Made by a program: the position numbers and the translations under genes. Shown here one piece after another: positions 16,121 through 23,506 of a stretch of 45,288 nucleotides of DNA. The notes beneath the pieces are model-generated. The model was not told the origin of the DNA. It made no database searches and saw nothing but the letters and a program-made list of their open reading frames with translations. Location of the stretch: positions 1 to 45,288 of the forward strand of contig DVME01000131.1 of assembly GCA_018715175.1 (NCBI GenBank). Reading direction: 5' to 3'. The stretch is from Candidatus Limiplasma stercoravium. GTDB taxonomy: Bacteria > Bacillota > Clostridia > Christensenellales > Aristaeellaceae. Within the stretch, counting starts at the first letter, position 1, and every line of letters begins with the position of its first letter.

Positions 16121-18196
16121 TTATAGCTCAACTTCCACCCGAAGCGGCCGGGCGCCCGTGAGCGCCGCGCTGCGCTCGTCCGGCTGGCTGCCGCCCACCC
16201 AAAGGGTGAACCGGCGCCCCGTGACCGCGCGGGAGCCGTCCTCCAGGACGCAGGAAAAGGCGTCGGGGGCGATGGGCAGGGTAACGCGCCGGCTTTCGCC
16301 GGGCGCCAGAGGCACGCGCTGGATGGCGCACAGGCTATGGTTGCGCACCGCCAGGGGCGAGTCGAGGTCTTTGAGGTACGCCTGCACGATTTCCTCGCCG
16401 GCCACGGAGCCGGCGTTTTGCACGGTCACGCTGAGCGTTCCGTCGCGGTAGGAGGCGTGCGAATAGACGTAGCGGGTATAGCTGAGCCCGTAGCCGAAGG
16501 GGTAGAGCGGCTCGCCTTCAAAATAACGGTAGGTGCGGTTGCGCATGGCGTAGTCCTCAAAGGGCGGCAGGTCGTCCGCGCTGCGGTAAAAGGTTACGGG
16601 CAGCTTGCCGCTGGGGTTGGCGCGGCCGAAAATCAGGTTCGCCGCGGCCGTGCCGCCCGCCTGTCCCGGATACCATGCTTGCAATATGGCGTTTCCATCC
16701 TCCACGCGCACCGCGCTGCCCGTGGCGCACACCACGACAACCGGCTTGCCCACGGCCAGCACCGCTTCCAACAGCCGGCGCTGCGGCGCGGGCAATTCCA
16801 GGTCGGGCTTGTCGCCGGAGTAGTACTCGTTGCCGGCGTCGCCCTGCTCGCCTTCCAGGGTGGCGTCCAGGCCCAGGCAAAGGATGCTCACGTCGGCGCG
16901 CCGTGCCGCGGCCACCGCTTCGGCCATGCGGTCGCCGCTTTGGGCCAGGTGGGTCAGGCGGTCTTTGCAAAGCTCGCAGCCCTTGGCGTAAAACACCCGC
17001 GCGCGACCTTGCAGGGCCTGGCGGATGCCCGCAAGGAAGGTGACGTAGCGCGAGGAGGTGCCGTTGTAGTTTCCTTCCAGGCAAGGGATGCTGTCGGCAT
17101 TGGGGCCGATGACCGCCACGCTTTCCAGCCGGTCTGGATCCAGGGGCAGGAGGCCGTCGTTTTTGAGCAGCACCATGCTTTTTTCCGCGGCGGCCAGCGC
17201 CAGGGCGTCGTGGGCGTCGGAATCGTTTTCGTCCGGCGAGATGCGGTCGTAGGCGCAGCCGTCGCTGACGAGGCCCAGCAGATAGCGCGTGGTCAGCACG
17301 CGAATGGCGGCCTGGGTGATGGCTTCCTCCGTCACCAGGCCTTCCTGTAGCGCGGCCAGAAGGTACAAATAGGTTTCGCCGCAGTTGAGGTCGCAGCCGT
17401 TGTTGAGCGCCAGGGCCGCGCTTTGGGGGGCGGTGTCGGTAACGTGGTGGAACATATGAAAATCCGCGATGGCCCAGCAATCGCTGACCACATGGCCTTC
17501 AAAGCCCCATTCGCCGCGCAGGATGTCCCGCAGCAGCGTGGGGCTGGCGCAGGAAGGCTCGCCGTTGACGCGGTTGTAGGCGCCCATCACGCTTTCCACC
17601 TTGGCGTCGCGCACCAGGGCTTCAAACGCGGGCAGATAGGTTTCGCGCAGGTCCTTGGGCGTAACGCGCGCGTCGAACTCATGACGGGTGGCCTCGGGCC
17701 CGGAATGAACGGCGAAATGCTTGGCGCAGGCGGCGGTTTTGAGGTATTCGCCGTCGCCCTGAAGCCCGCGCACGTAAGCGCAGCCCATTTGCGCGCTCAG
17801 GAAGGGATCCTCGCCGTAGGTTTCCTGGCCGCGGCCCCAGCGCGGATCGCGGAAAATGTTGATGTTGGGGGACCACATGCTCAGGCCCTTGTAGATGTCG
17901 CGGTCGCCCAAGGCGCTTTGAGCGTTGTATTTGGCGCGCGCTTCGGTGGCCACCGCGTCGCCTAGGCGCTGGTGAAACGCGGGGTCAAACGTAGCCGCCA
18001 GGCCGATGGCCTGGGGAAACACCGTGGCCGTGCCTGCGCGGGCGACGCCGTGAAGCGCTTCGTTCCACCAGTTGTAAGCCGGAAGGCCCAGGCGCTCAAT
18101 GGCCGGGGCGTCGTAGCGAAGTTGGGAGGCGCGTTCCTCCACGGTCATGCGGTGAACCAACTCGGTAGCCAGGCGGCGCGCGGTGGTGCGATCCAT
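16121..18196 (-). CDS. GH3 family glycoside hydrolase, probable beta-xylosidase
   Basis: This 691-residue enzyme has a GH3 N-terminal barrel (about 15-290), the GH3 C-terminal domain (about 345-560) and a C-terminal fibronectin-III-like domain (about 600-690). The catalytic nucleophile is D239 (GHVVSDCWAI); K159-H160 and the RDPRWGRGQETYGEDP stretch line the active site. The YNWWNEALHGVARAG motif is characteristic of GH3 xylan 1,4-beta-xylosidases, and no PA14 insert is present. With no signal peptide it would act on imported xylooligosaccharides, supplying xylose to XylA/XylB. Beta-glucosidase or arabinofuranosidase side activities cannot be excluded. ATG 18196 has an AAGGATG ribosome site. 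Confidence 0.9.
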   Translation of the reverse strand: MDRTTARRLATELVHRMTVEERASQLRYDAPAIERLGLPAYNWWNEALHGVARAGTATVFPQAIGLAATFDPAFHQRLGDAVATEARAKYNAQSALGDRDIYKGLSMWSPNINIFRDPRWGRGQETYGEDPFLSAQMGCAYVRGLQGDGEYLKTAACAKHFAVHSGPEATRHEFDARVTPKDLRETYLPAFEALVRDAKVESVMGAYNRVNGEPSCASPTLLRDILRGEWGFEGHVVSDCWAIADFHMFHHVTDTAPQSAALALNNGCDLNCGETYLYLLAALQEGLVTEEAITQAAIRVLTTRYLLGLVSDGCAYDRISPDENDSDAHDALALAAAEKSMVLLKNDGLLPLDPDRLESVAVIGPNADSIPCLEGNYNGTSSRYVTFLAGIRQALQGRARVFYAKGCELCKDRLTHLAQSGDRMAEAVAAARRADVSILCLGLDATLEGEQGDAGNEYYSGDKPDLELPAPQRRLLEAVLAVGKPVVVVCATGSAVRVEDGNAILQAWYPGQAGGTAAANLIFGRANPSGKLPVTFYRSADDLPPFEDYAMRNRTYRYFEGEPLYPFGYGLSYTRYVYSHASYRDGTLSVTVQNAGSVAGEEIVQAYLKDLDSPLAVRNHSLCAIQRVPLAPGESRRVTLPIAPDAFSCVLEDGSRAVTGRRFTLWVGGSQPDERSAALTGARPLRVEVEL

Positions 18197-18247
18197 GATC
18201 CGTTCCCATCCTTTTCATATGTGATGCGCGAGGGCTTGTCTGATGGC

Positions 18248-18276
18248 AGGATAGCATACCCGCCGGGCTTTTGCAA
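18248..18276 (-). promoter_or_regulatory. Sigma-A promoter of GH3 gene
   Basis: TTGCAA (18276-18271), 17-bp spacer, TATCCT (18253-18248) on the minus strand, right after the terminator of the preceding gene. Confidence 0.65.
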
Positions 18277-18288
18277 TACGGCGCGCGC

Positions 18289-18319
18289 AAAAAGCGGGAA
18301 GCGCCGCAGCGCTTCCCGC
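18289..18319 (-). terminator. Strong rho-independent terminator
   Basis: On the minus strand a perfect 11-bp stem (GCGGGAAGCGC and its complement) with a 4-nt loop is followed by TTTTT. It lies 17 bp past the stop of the peptidoglycan-binding protein gene and separates it from the GH3 transcript. Confidence 0.92.
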
Positions 18320-18336
18320 AGGAAAGAGAAGGAACG

Positions 18337-19932
18337 TCAGTTGACGGTAATGCCGGTCAGCTGTTTCCAGGCCTTGCGGATGGCCTCCTGGTTTTGCATG
18401 CCGTAGTCGGGGTCATTGCGGGCGCACTCGTCCAGGTCGCGCAGGAAGTGGACGCAGTTTTGGCCGTCAAAGTTGTTGCCGGAGATCACCTGGCTGCCGT
18501 GGGCCACGTTGTGCGTGGCGGCGATGGACCAGCGTCCGTCCGGAAGCTTGACATAGACCACCTTGGGGCCCCAGGATTCCTTGCCGCCGAAGGCTTCAAA
18601 CATGGCTGCGGTGTCTGCGGCGGTCAGGGGTTCCACGTCGGCATGGTTGCCGCGGCTCATTACGTACAGGGTCCAGCTGATGCCCGTTTCCGGGTCGTAG
18701 GCGATGAGATGGTCGCCGTTTTTGATGGTGGGTTTCACGTTGTCAAACCAATGCAGGAGCTGTATTTGGGCGCCGTTGGGCGCTGTGACGGAACCGCTGG
18801 ACGACGAGCCGGAGGATCCGGACGAACCCGACGACGAGCTGGAGGGGCCCTTGGCGCTGCCGCCATAGAGGGCGGTTTGCGTCTTGGCGCCGGCGATGCC
18901 GTCATCGTCCAGGCCGTTGCTTTGCTGGAAGGACTTCACCGCCGCGACGGTGTTGGGCCCGTAGGATCCGTCCACCGTCACGCTGTAGCCCAGGTTGCGA
19001 AGGGCCTGCTGAAGCTCGCGCACCGCGGTGCCCTTGTCGCCGGATTGCAGCTTGACGTACGTGCCCGAGGACGACGACGTGCTCCCCGACGACGAGCTGC
19101 TGCTGCCCGCGGCCACCGCGGAGGAGGAAAACAGCTTTTCAAACGTCTTTTGGCCGGCCAGTCCGTCCACGGTCAAGCCGTTGTTGCGCTGGAACGCCTC
19201 CACCGCCGCGATGGAGCCGGTGCCGTACACGCCGTCAATGCTCTTGGTGTAGTAGCCCAGTTCCTTGAGGCGCGTCTGCACGGAGGTCACGTCCGAGCCG
19301 GTGTAGCCCTTGCGCAGGGTGCGGCTGTACCCGGTGGACGACGATGTCCCCGACGAGCTGGACGAGCCGCCGGCGTTGTACTTCTGGTCCAACTTTTCCA
19401 GGGTTTGCGTACCCGCCAGGCCGTCGGCGGTCAGCCCGCAGTCCCGTTGAAAGGATATGACCGCCCGTTGCGTGCCCGCGCCGAACTTGCCGTCCACGCC
19501 GTTGGTGTTGTAGCCCAGGGCCACCAGCTTGGTTTGCAGCTCGCGCACGCGGGTGCCGCTGTCGCCGTACTTGAGGGTGTTGGGGTTGGTGGAAGTGGAT
19601 ACCGTGGTGGAGCCGCTGCCGGTGGCTTCGGAATACAGCTGGGTCAGCGTTAGGGTGCCGGCCTTGCCGTCGGCCTCCAAGCCGCGGGACTTCTGGTAGG
19701 CGGTCACGGCGGTTTGGGTTCCACGGCCAAACTTGCCGTCCACACCGTTGGTGTCAAACCCCAGCGAAACCAGCGCCTGCTGCATGGCCAGCACGTCCGA
19801 GCCGCGCGAGCCGTACTCCAGGGTTTCGTAGGTGGTGGCGGCCATTGCGGGCGTCAAAGGCGTGCATAGCACCGCCAGCAGCGCCGCCAGAGAGATCGCC
19901 TTGGTGAGGGCGATGCGCAAAGAGGCTTTCAT
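18337..19932 (-). CDS. Secreted protein with four peptidoglycan-binding repeats and an uncharacterised C-terminal domain
   Basis: The 531-residue precursor has a signal peptide (cleavage likely after AMA, residue 31). Four PG_binding_1-type repeats follow, at about 37-100, 119-181, 204-267 and 293-356, each with a GVDGKFG- or VDGSYG-like core and separated by long serine/glycine linkers. The C-terminal domain (about 390-531) contains H430 and D432 (GNHADVEPLT), H474 and H478 (ATHNVAHG) and C493/H495 (GQNCVHFLRD). Such a Cys/His set could be catalytic or metal-binding, but I do not recognise the family. The role is presumably cell-wall attachment of this domain. ATG 19932 has a GGGGAGGAA ribosome site. 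Confidence 0.85.
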   Translation of the reverse strand: MKASLRIALTKAISLAALLAVLCTPLTPAMAATTYETLEYGSRGSDVLAMQQALVSLGFDTNGVDGKFGRGTQTAVTAYQKSRGLEADGKAGTLTLTQLYSEATGSGSTTVSTSTNPNTLKYGDSGTRVRELQTKLVALGYNTNGVDGKFGAGTQRAVISFQRDCGLTADGLAGTQTLEKLDQKYNAGGSSSSSGTSSSTGYSRTLRKGYTGSDVTSVQTRLKELGYYTKSIDGVYGTGSIAAVEAFQRNNGLTVDGLAGQKTFEKLFSSSAVAAGSSSSSSGSTSSSSGTYVKLQSGDKGTAVRELQQALRNLGYSVTVDGSYGPNTVAAVKSFQQSNGLDDDGIAGAKTQTALYGGSAKGPSSSSSGSSGSSGSSSSGSVTAPNGAQIQLLHWFDNVKPTIKNGDHLIAYDPETGISWTLYVMSRGNHADVEPLTAADTAAMFEAFGGKESWGPKVVYVKLPDGRWSIAATHNVAHGSQVISGNNFDGQNCVHFLRDLDECARNDPDYGMQNQEAIRKAWKQLTGITVN

Positions 19933-19996
19933 GTACAACCGTTCCTCCCCAATGGTACTCGCAGATTGCGATGGTTGAAATCCCATCGCCATCCAA

Positions 19997-20025
19997 AGTA
20001 TAGCAAATGGTTTTGCAAAAGTAAA
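19997..20025 (-). promoter_or_regulatory. Promoter of peptidoglycan-binding protein gene
   Basis: TTTACT (20025-20020), 17-bp spacer, TATACT (20002-19997) on the minus strand. This lies in an AT-rich patch that stands out in the GC-rich window. Confidence 0.6.
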
Positions 20026-20178
20026 GAGCTTATTACGAATTTGTTACGAACAAAAGAAAAACCCGAAAAGTCTTTTCAGAAAATTGACGTACATTCGATG
20101 CATGAAAATGGTAGACTAAAGCGTTGACATAGATGAACGGTGCGATAGCCCGTTTTGGAAAAGAGGGATGAAACCGGC

Positions 20179-21318
20179 ATGAAACTTCGGAAAATCTGGC
20201 TGATGGCGCTGATGGTGGTCATGCTGTGCACCCATATGGCGATGGCGTTGGGCGAGGACTGCTTTGTCATCGACGTGGACACCCTGGATATGAACAGCCT
20301 CAACAGCGACGAATATGTGGCGCTGCATTTAACGGCGAGCGCGCAGGGCGTGCGGGTGCGCAAGTACATCAGCGATTCCACCGAGCTGGCCGTACCGGTG
20401 CGGCTGACGCTGTTTCAGATGGACACGCAAACGCTTTTGTTTGACAAGGACTACGGTTACCAAGGCGGAACGTTCGACAGCGGGGTCATCTACCTGCCTT
20501 TTTTGGACAACCGCACCGTTCCCTACCTGGTCACGCTGTACGTGGCGGACTATGTGTACGCCATGCCCTTCATGCACGCTCAGGCGCGGCTGATGTACAA
20601 CAGCGCGTGTACCTACGGCGTGCGCCTGTCGGATTTGGACGCGGCGCTGAGCGCGGACTGGCTCATGGGAACCATGGTGGATTTGGACTGGCTTAGGCAA
20701 AACGGCATGATGACCCTGGATCTGTGCGCCAGCAACCAATACGTCATCGGACAGGCACAGGTGTACATGCACGGCGACCAGCTGTGCGTGCAGCCGGTGT
20801 TTTTTGCGCAGGCCAACGTGGAGGTGCATTCGGCGTCGCTGTACGTGATCACGCGCTGCGCAAACCTGACCTCGGGCGGGCTGTCCTCGCAGCCGGCGTA
20901 CGTGCCGGGGGAATGGGTGGACGTAACGGGCGCCTCCAGCGCGCTGATCTACATGCCCATGAGCGTAACCTATGATCCGGCGGGGCTGAACGGCTTTTGG
21001 TACGACCTGAACGCCCTTGGGAGCCAGCTGGATCTGTGGTGGGAAAACCGAAGCGCGCAGGACGCCCCGTCGGACGCCTGGGCGGATGTAACGGTGGATC
21101 CCTACGAGGCGTACGGCATGCCGGATTACGCGGGCTGGGTGGATATTACGCCGTCGCCCACCTCCCAGCCGCAGGACACCCCCCTGCCCACGGAGGCCGA
21201 GGCGCCCGCGGCGCAAGCGCTGCCGGAACCCGCGCCCGAGGCCGTGCAGCCCGCGCCGGACGCTTCCCAGCCGGCGCAGGAGCTTCCGAGCGAACCGGCG
21301 GTGCAGCCCGTGGGTTAA
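20179..21318 (+). CDS. Secreted protein of unknown function
   Basis: The 379-residue product begins with a clear signal peptide (MKLRKIWLMALMVVMLCTHM, then AMALGED). The mature part is beta-rich in appearance and tyrosine-rich, with few charged repeats, and ends in a proline/alanine/glutamate tail of about 60 residues (TPLPTEAEAPAAQ onward). No sortase motif, lipobox or known domain is seen. ATG 20179 has AGAGGG upstream; a possible extended -10 promoter (TGGTAGACT, 20110-20117) lies ahead but is weak. It stands divergent to the wall-binding protein, which may hint at an envelope role. Not recognised. Confidence 0.7.
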   Translation: MKLRKIWLMALMVVMLCTHMAMALGEDCFVIDVDTLDMNSLNSDEYVALHLTASAQGVRVRKYISDSTELAVPVRLTLFQMDTQTLLFDKDYGYQGGTFDSGVIYLPFLDNRTVPYLVTLYVADYVYAMPFMHAQARLMYNSACTYGVRLSDLDAALSADWLMGTMVDLDWLRQNGMMTLDLCASNQYVIGQAQVYMHGDQLCVQPVFFAQANVEVHSASLYVITRCANLTSGGLSSQPAYVPGEWVDVTGASSALIYMPMSVTYDPAGLNGFWYDLNALGSQLDLWWENRSAQDAPSDAWADVTVDPYEAYGMPDYAGWVDITPSPTSQPQDTPLPTEAEAPAAQALPEPAPEAVQPAPDASQPAQELPSEPAVQPVG

Positions 21319-21326
21319 GGGGCAAC

Positions 21327-21345
21327 ATGCCGCGCTTTGCGGCAT
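21327..21345 (+). other. Small hairpin between secreted-protein gene and ylmC
   Basis: ATGCCGC (21327-21333) and GCGGCAT (21339-21345) make a perfect 7-bp stem with a 5-nt loop. No T-run follows, so it is not a standard terminator; it could be a processing or attenuating stem in a shared transcript. Confidence 0.4.
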
Positions 21346-21388
21346 ATCCTGATGCTGACTCCCCCACAACCGGCGGAGGCAGGGAGGG

Positions 21389-21658
21389 ATGCGGTTGACT
21401 TTGGCCGAGCTGCGCACCAAAGAGGTCATAGACGTATGCGGCGGCAAGCGCCTGGGCCGCGTGATGGACATCGAGTTCTGCGTGGCGGACAGCCGGGTGA
21501 CGGCCCTGGTGGTGCCGGCGGAAACGTCGTTTCTGCAAAGCCTCAAGGGAGAGAAATGCGGCCTGGTCATCCCATGGGGCGATATTCAGCGCATTGGCGA
21601 CGACGTGATCCTCGTCAGCGTGCGCGCCCAGGGCGAATGCGGCGAATGGCATGCGTGA
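21389..21658 (+). CDS. YlmC/YmxH family PRC-barrel sporulation-associated protein
   Basis: This 89-residue protein matches the short PRC-barrel family found in spore-forming Bacillota next to sigG and nrdR. The pattern LAELRTKEVIDVCGGKRLGR, then VMDIEF, and the VIPWGDIQRIGDDVILV ending are typical. Its biochemical role is unknown. ATG 21389 has GGAGG nine bases upstream; a TTG six bases further on would align with some family starts but has poorer spacing. nrdR follows after 82 nt with its own promoter. Confidence 0.85.
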   Translation: MRLTLAELRTKEVIDVCGGKRLGRVMDIEFCVADSRVTALVVPAETSFLQSLKGEKCGLVIPWGDIQRIGDDVILVSVRAQGECGEWHA

Positions 21659-21666
21659 TTTGCGCC

Positions 21667-21695
21667 TTGCCAGCGCGCTCAAAACTTGTTATAAT
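21667..21695 (+). promoter_or_regulatory. Sigma-A promoter of nrdR
   Basis: TTGCCA (21667-21672), 17-bp spacer, TATAAT (21690-21695), placed between ylmC and nrdR. Confidence 0.75.
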
Positions 21696-21705
21696 GAGCC
21701 CAAAA

Positions 21706-21723
21706 AGCGGCCCGCGGGCCGCT
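21706..21723 (+). promoter_or_regulatory. Perfect 18-bp palindrome in nrdR leader
   Basis: AGCGGCCC followed by GC and GGGCCGCT forms an uninterrupted palindrome a few bases after the expected transcription start of nrdR. It might be an operator or the stem of an RNA hairpin. It does not look like a known NrdR box, which is AT-rich. Confidence 0.45.
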
Positions 21724-21740
21724 GAAGGGGCGGAGCGCGC

Positions 21741-22211
21741 ATGAGATGCCAGTATTGCGGCTATTTGGATAGCCGTGTCATTGATTCCAGGCCCACCGAG
21801 GAAGGCACGTCCATCCGCCGCCGGCGCGAATGCCTGCGCTGCGGACGGCGTTTTACCACGTATGAAAAAATCGAGACTTCGCCCGTCATGGTGGTCAAAA
21901 AAGACCTCCGGCGCGAGCCTTTCAGCCCCGAAAAAATCAAGTCCGGGCTGATGCACGCCTGCCAAAAACGCCCCGTGAGCGTCAAGGACATTGATGCCAT
22001 CGTGGAAAAGGTGGAAAAGATGGTTCACTCCCTGGGCGAGGACGAAATCAGCTCCCGTCAGATTGGCGAAGCCGTCATGGAGGAGCTTAAGCGCCTCGAC
22101 GAAGTCGCCTACGTGCGCTTTGCGTCGGTGTACCGCCAGTTCACGGACGTCAGCAGCTTCATGGACGAGCTCAACAAGCTTCTCACCGAAGGCAAAAAGG
22201 GCGACGAATAG
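21741..22211 (+). CDS. nrdR: Transcriptional repressor NrdR
   Basis: NrdR represses ribonucleotide reductase genes in response to nucleotide levels. The 156-residue protein begins with the zinc ribbon ([17 protein letters not shown], second pair CLRCGRRF at about 34-41) followed by an ATP-cone domain (about 49-139: [20 protein letters not shown]). Length and motifs are typical. The gene has its own promoter after ylmC. No ribonucleotide reductase gene is in the window. Confidence 0.97.
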   Translation: MRCQYCGYLDSRVIDSRPTEEGTSIRRRRECLRCGRRFTTYEKIETSPVMVVKKDLRREPFSPEKIKSGLMHACQKRPVSVKDIDAIVEKVEKMVHSLGEDEISSRQIGEAVMEELKRLDEVAYVRFASVYRQFTDVSSFMDELNKLLTEGKKGDE

Positions 22212-22231
22212 CGCCCCGCACGCCGGCATAT

Positions 22232-22250
22232 CCTCCCCTGCGAGGGGAGG
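22232..22250 (+). promoter_or_regulatory. Hairpin sequestering the ribosome site of the holin-like gene
   Basis: CCTCCCC (22232-22238) pairs perfectly with GGGGAGG (22244-22250) around a 5-nt loop. The right arm is the Shine-Dalgarno sequence of the gene starting at 22258, so translation may depend on opening this stem. Confidence 0.55.
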
Positions 22251-22257
22251 GACGGCC

Positions 22258-22716
22258 ATGCGTGAATTTTTGGCCCAGACGCACGACCTGCTGCTCAAAG
22301 GCGGGGCGGCGGTGGTGGGCTTTTTTTGCGGCATGACGGGCGGCGGCAGCGGCCTGACGCTGCTGCTGGGAGCGGTCATGGCGGCGCAGTACGCCGCGTC
22401 CCTGGCCGCCGCCCTGCTTCATAAAGGCCCCCGGACGCCCGGCGCCGCCGCGGTCGAGGGCTTGCTCAAAAAGGCGCTGTCGCTGTTGGTGGTGGGCCTG
22501 TGCCGCCTGCTGGACGCCTTTGTCAATGAAGGCAACGCCATGTTCTACGCGGCGGCGGCGTGGTTTTACATCGGCGGCGAGGCGCTGTCCCTGCTGGAAA
22601 GCCTGGCCCTGTGCGGCGTGCCCGTCCCCCGGAGGCTCAGCACCCTGCTGACAGGACTGGCCCGGGACGCTAGGGAAGCCGCCCCTACGCCAGCGCAATC
22701 GTCTCCAGATCGTTAG
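22258..22716 (+). CDS. Phage holin family protein (toxin secretion/lysis type)
   Basis: This 152-residue membrane protein has four or five hydrophobic segments and resembles the Phage_holin_4 family. The pattern GLLKKALSLLVVGLCRLLDA, followed by a segment with FYIGGEALSLLESLALCGVPVPRRL, is typical of holins used by clostridial prophages and toxin loci. No endolysin or other phage gene is near. It follows nrdR by 46 nt, so it may share that transcript, and its ribosome site sits in a hairpin. Its last 32 bp overlap the convergent MBL gene. It may be a domesticated holin for protein release or sporulation. Confidence 0.75.
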   Translation: MREFLAQTHDLLLKGGAAVVGFFCGMTGGGSGLTLLLGAVMAAQYAASLAAALLHKGPRTPGAAAVEGLLKKALSLLVVGLCRLLDAFVNEGNAMFYAAAAWFYIGGEALSLLESLALCGVPVPRRLSTLLTGLARDAREAAPTPAQSSPDR

Positions 22717-23491
22717 GCACGTGCAGGTCGCCGCTGTAATAGGCGCGCCCTTCCTGCGTGTAGCGCTCCTTGCGCCGGGCAATGTCCGAATCTTCCGTGT
22801 GCCACAGCACCAGGTGCTTCACGCCCAGGCGCTGGGCCAGTTCGCAAGCGTCCTTGACTGTGCTGTGGTGCTTTTCGTAGGGCTTAAAGCGCTCCCGGTC
22901 GCCGTAAAGACAGAACGCTTCGCTCAGCAGCCACGACGCCCCGGCCACATGGCTTTCGCAGTCGGGGTTGTAGGGCTCGTCGCCCAGGCAGCACAGCCGC
23001 CCGCCGCTGGCCAGCGGCATCGAAAAGCCGTATTGCAGCATCTTGGTGGAGCGAATGTCAAAAAACGTGACCTCCCGCCCGGCCAGCGTGTGTACGCAGC
23101 CGTCCGAAACGTCGTCAAACAGTATGCGCCGGCCGATGTGGTCGGTCATCTTTTTTTGCAGGGTGAAGCGGGCCATCGCCACCAAGCCGCGCTGCACCTG
23201 GGGATGGCAATGGATGTGCAGCTCGCCTTCGTAGCGCCCCTGATTCATGCGCGTGGCGATCAGGCGCAAAATCCACACCGCGCCCAGCACGTGATCGCTG
23301 TGGGCGTGGGTGAGGATGAGGTGATGAATGTCGCAAAGCGGCACGCCCGCGCGTTCGAGCTGAACCAGAATGCCGTTGCCGCCGCCCGCGTCGCACAGGA
23401 TGGGGCCTTGGTCGGTGGAGAGAAGAAAACAGGTGTTGTAGCAATGGGTCACGGTAGCGTTGCCCGTGCCCAGCACGATCAGACGGTCCAT
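22685..23491 (-). CDS. MBL-fold metallo-hydrolase, RNase Z-like
   Basis: The 268-residue protein has the metallo-beta-lactamase motif THAHSDH (H62, H64, D66, H67), an N-terminal GTGNA turn and DAGGGNG, and later HH (KHHST) and WH (LVLWHTED) pairs that can complete the dinuclear site. The layout recalls RNase Z/ElaC and related phosphodiesterases, but it lacks the clear exosite arm expected of a tRNA-processing enzyme. ATG 23491 has AAGGAGG ten bases upstream. It is the last gene of the glycan operon and overlaps the convergent holin gene by 32 bp. Substrate unknown. Confidence 0.8.
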   Translation of the reverse strand: MDRLIVLGTGNATVTHCYNTCFLLSTDQGPILCDAGGGNGILVQLERAGVPLCDIHHLILTHAHSDHVLGAVWILRLIATRMNQGRYEGELHIHCHPQVQRGLVAMARFTLQKKMTDHIGRRILFDDVSDGCVHTLAGREVTFFDIRSTKMLQYGFSMPLASGGRLCCLGDEPYNPDCESHVAGASWLLSEAFCLYGDRERFKPYEKHHSTVKDACELAQRLGVKHLVLWHTEDSDIARRKERYTQEGRAYYSGDLHVPNDLETIALA

Positions 23492-23506
23492 GCGCGTCGC
23501 GCCTCC

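Noticed and set aside
20084..20152. Two TTGAC-like -35 boxes upstream of the secreted orphan gene
   Set aside because: Neither has a -10 box at proper spacing; only a weak extended -10 (TGGTAGACT) is near, so no firm promoter is called.
22258..22716. Holin-like gene as a sign of prophage
   Set aside because: No integrase, capsid, tail, lysin or attachment site is near; neighbours are housekeeping genes.
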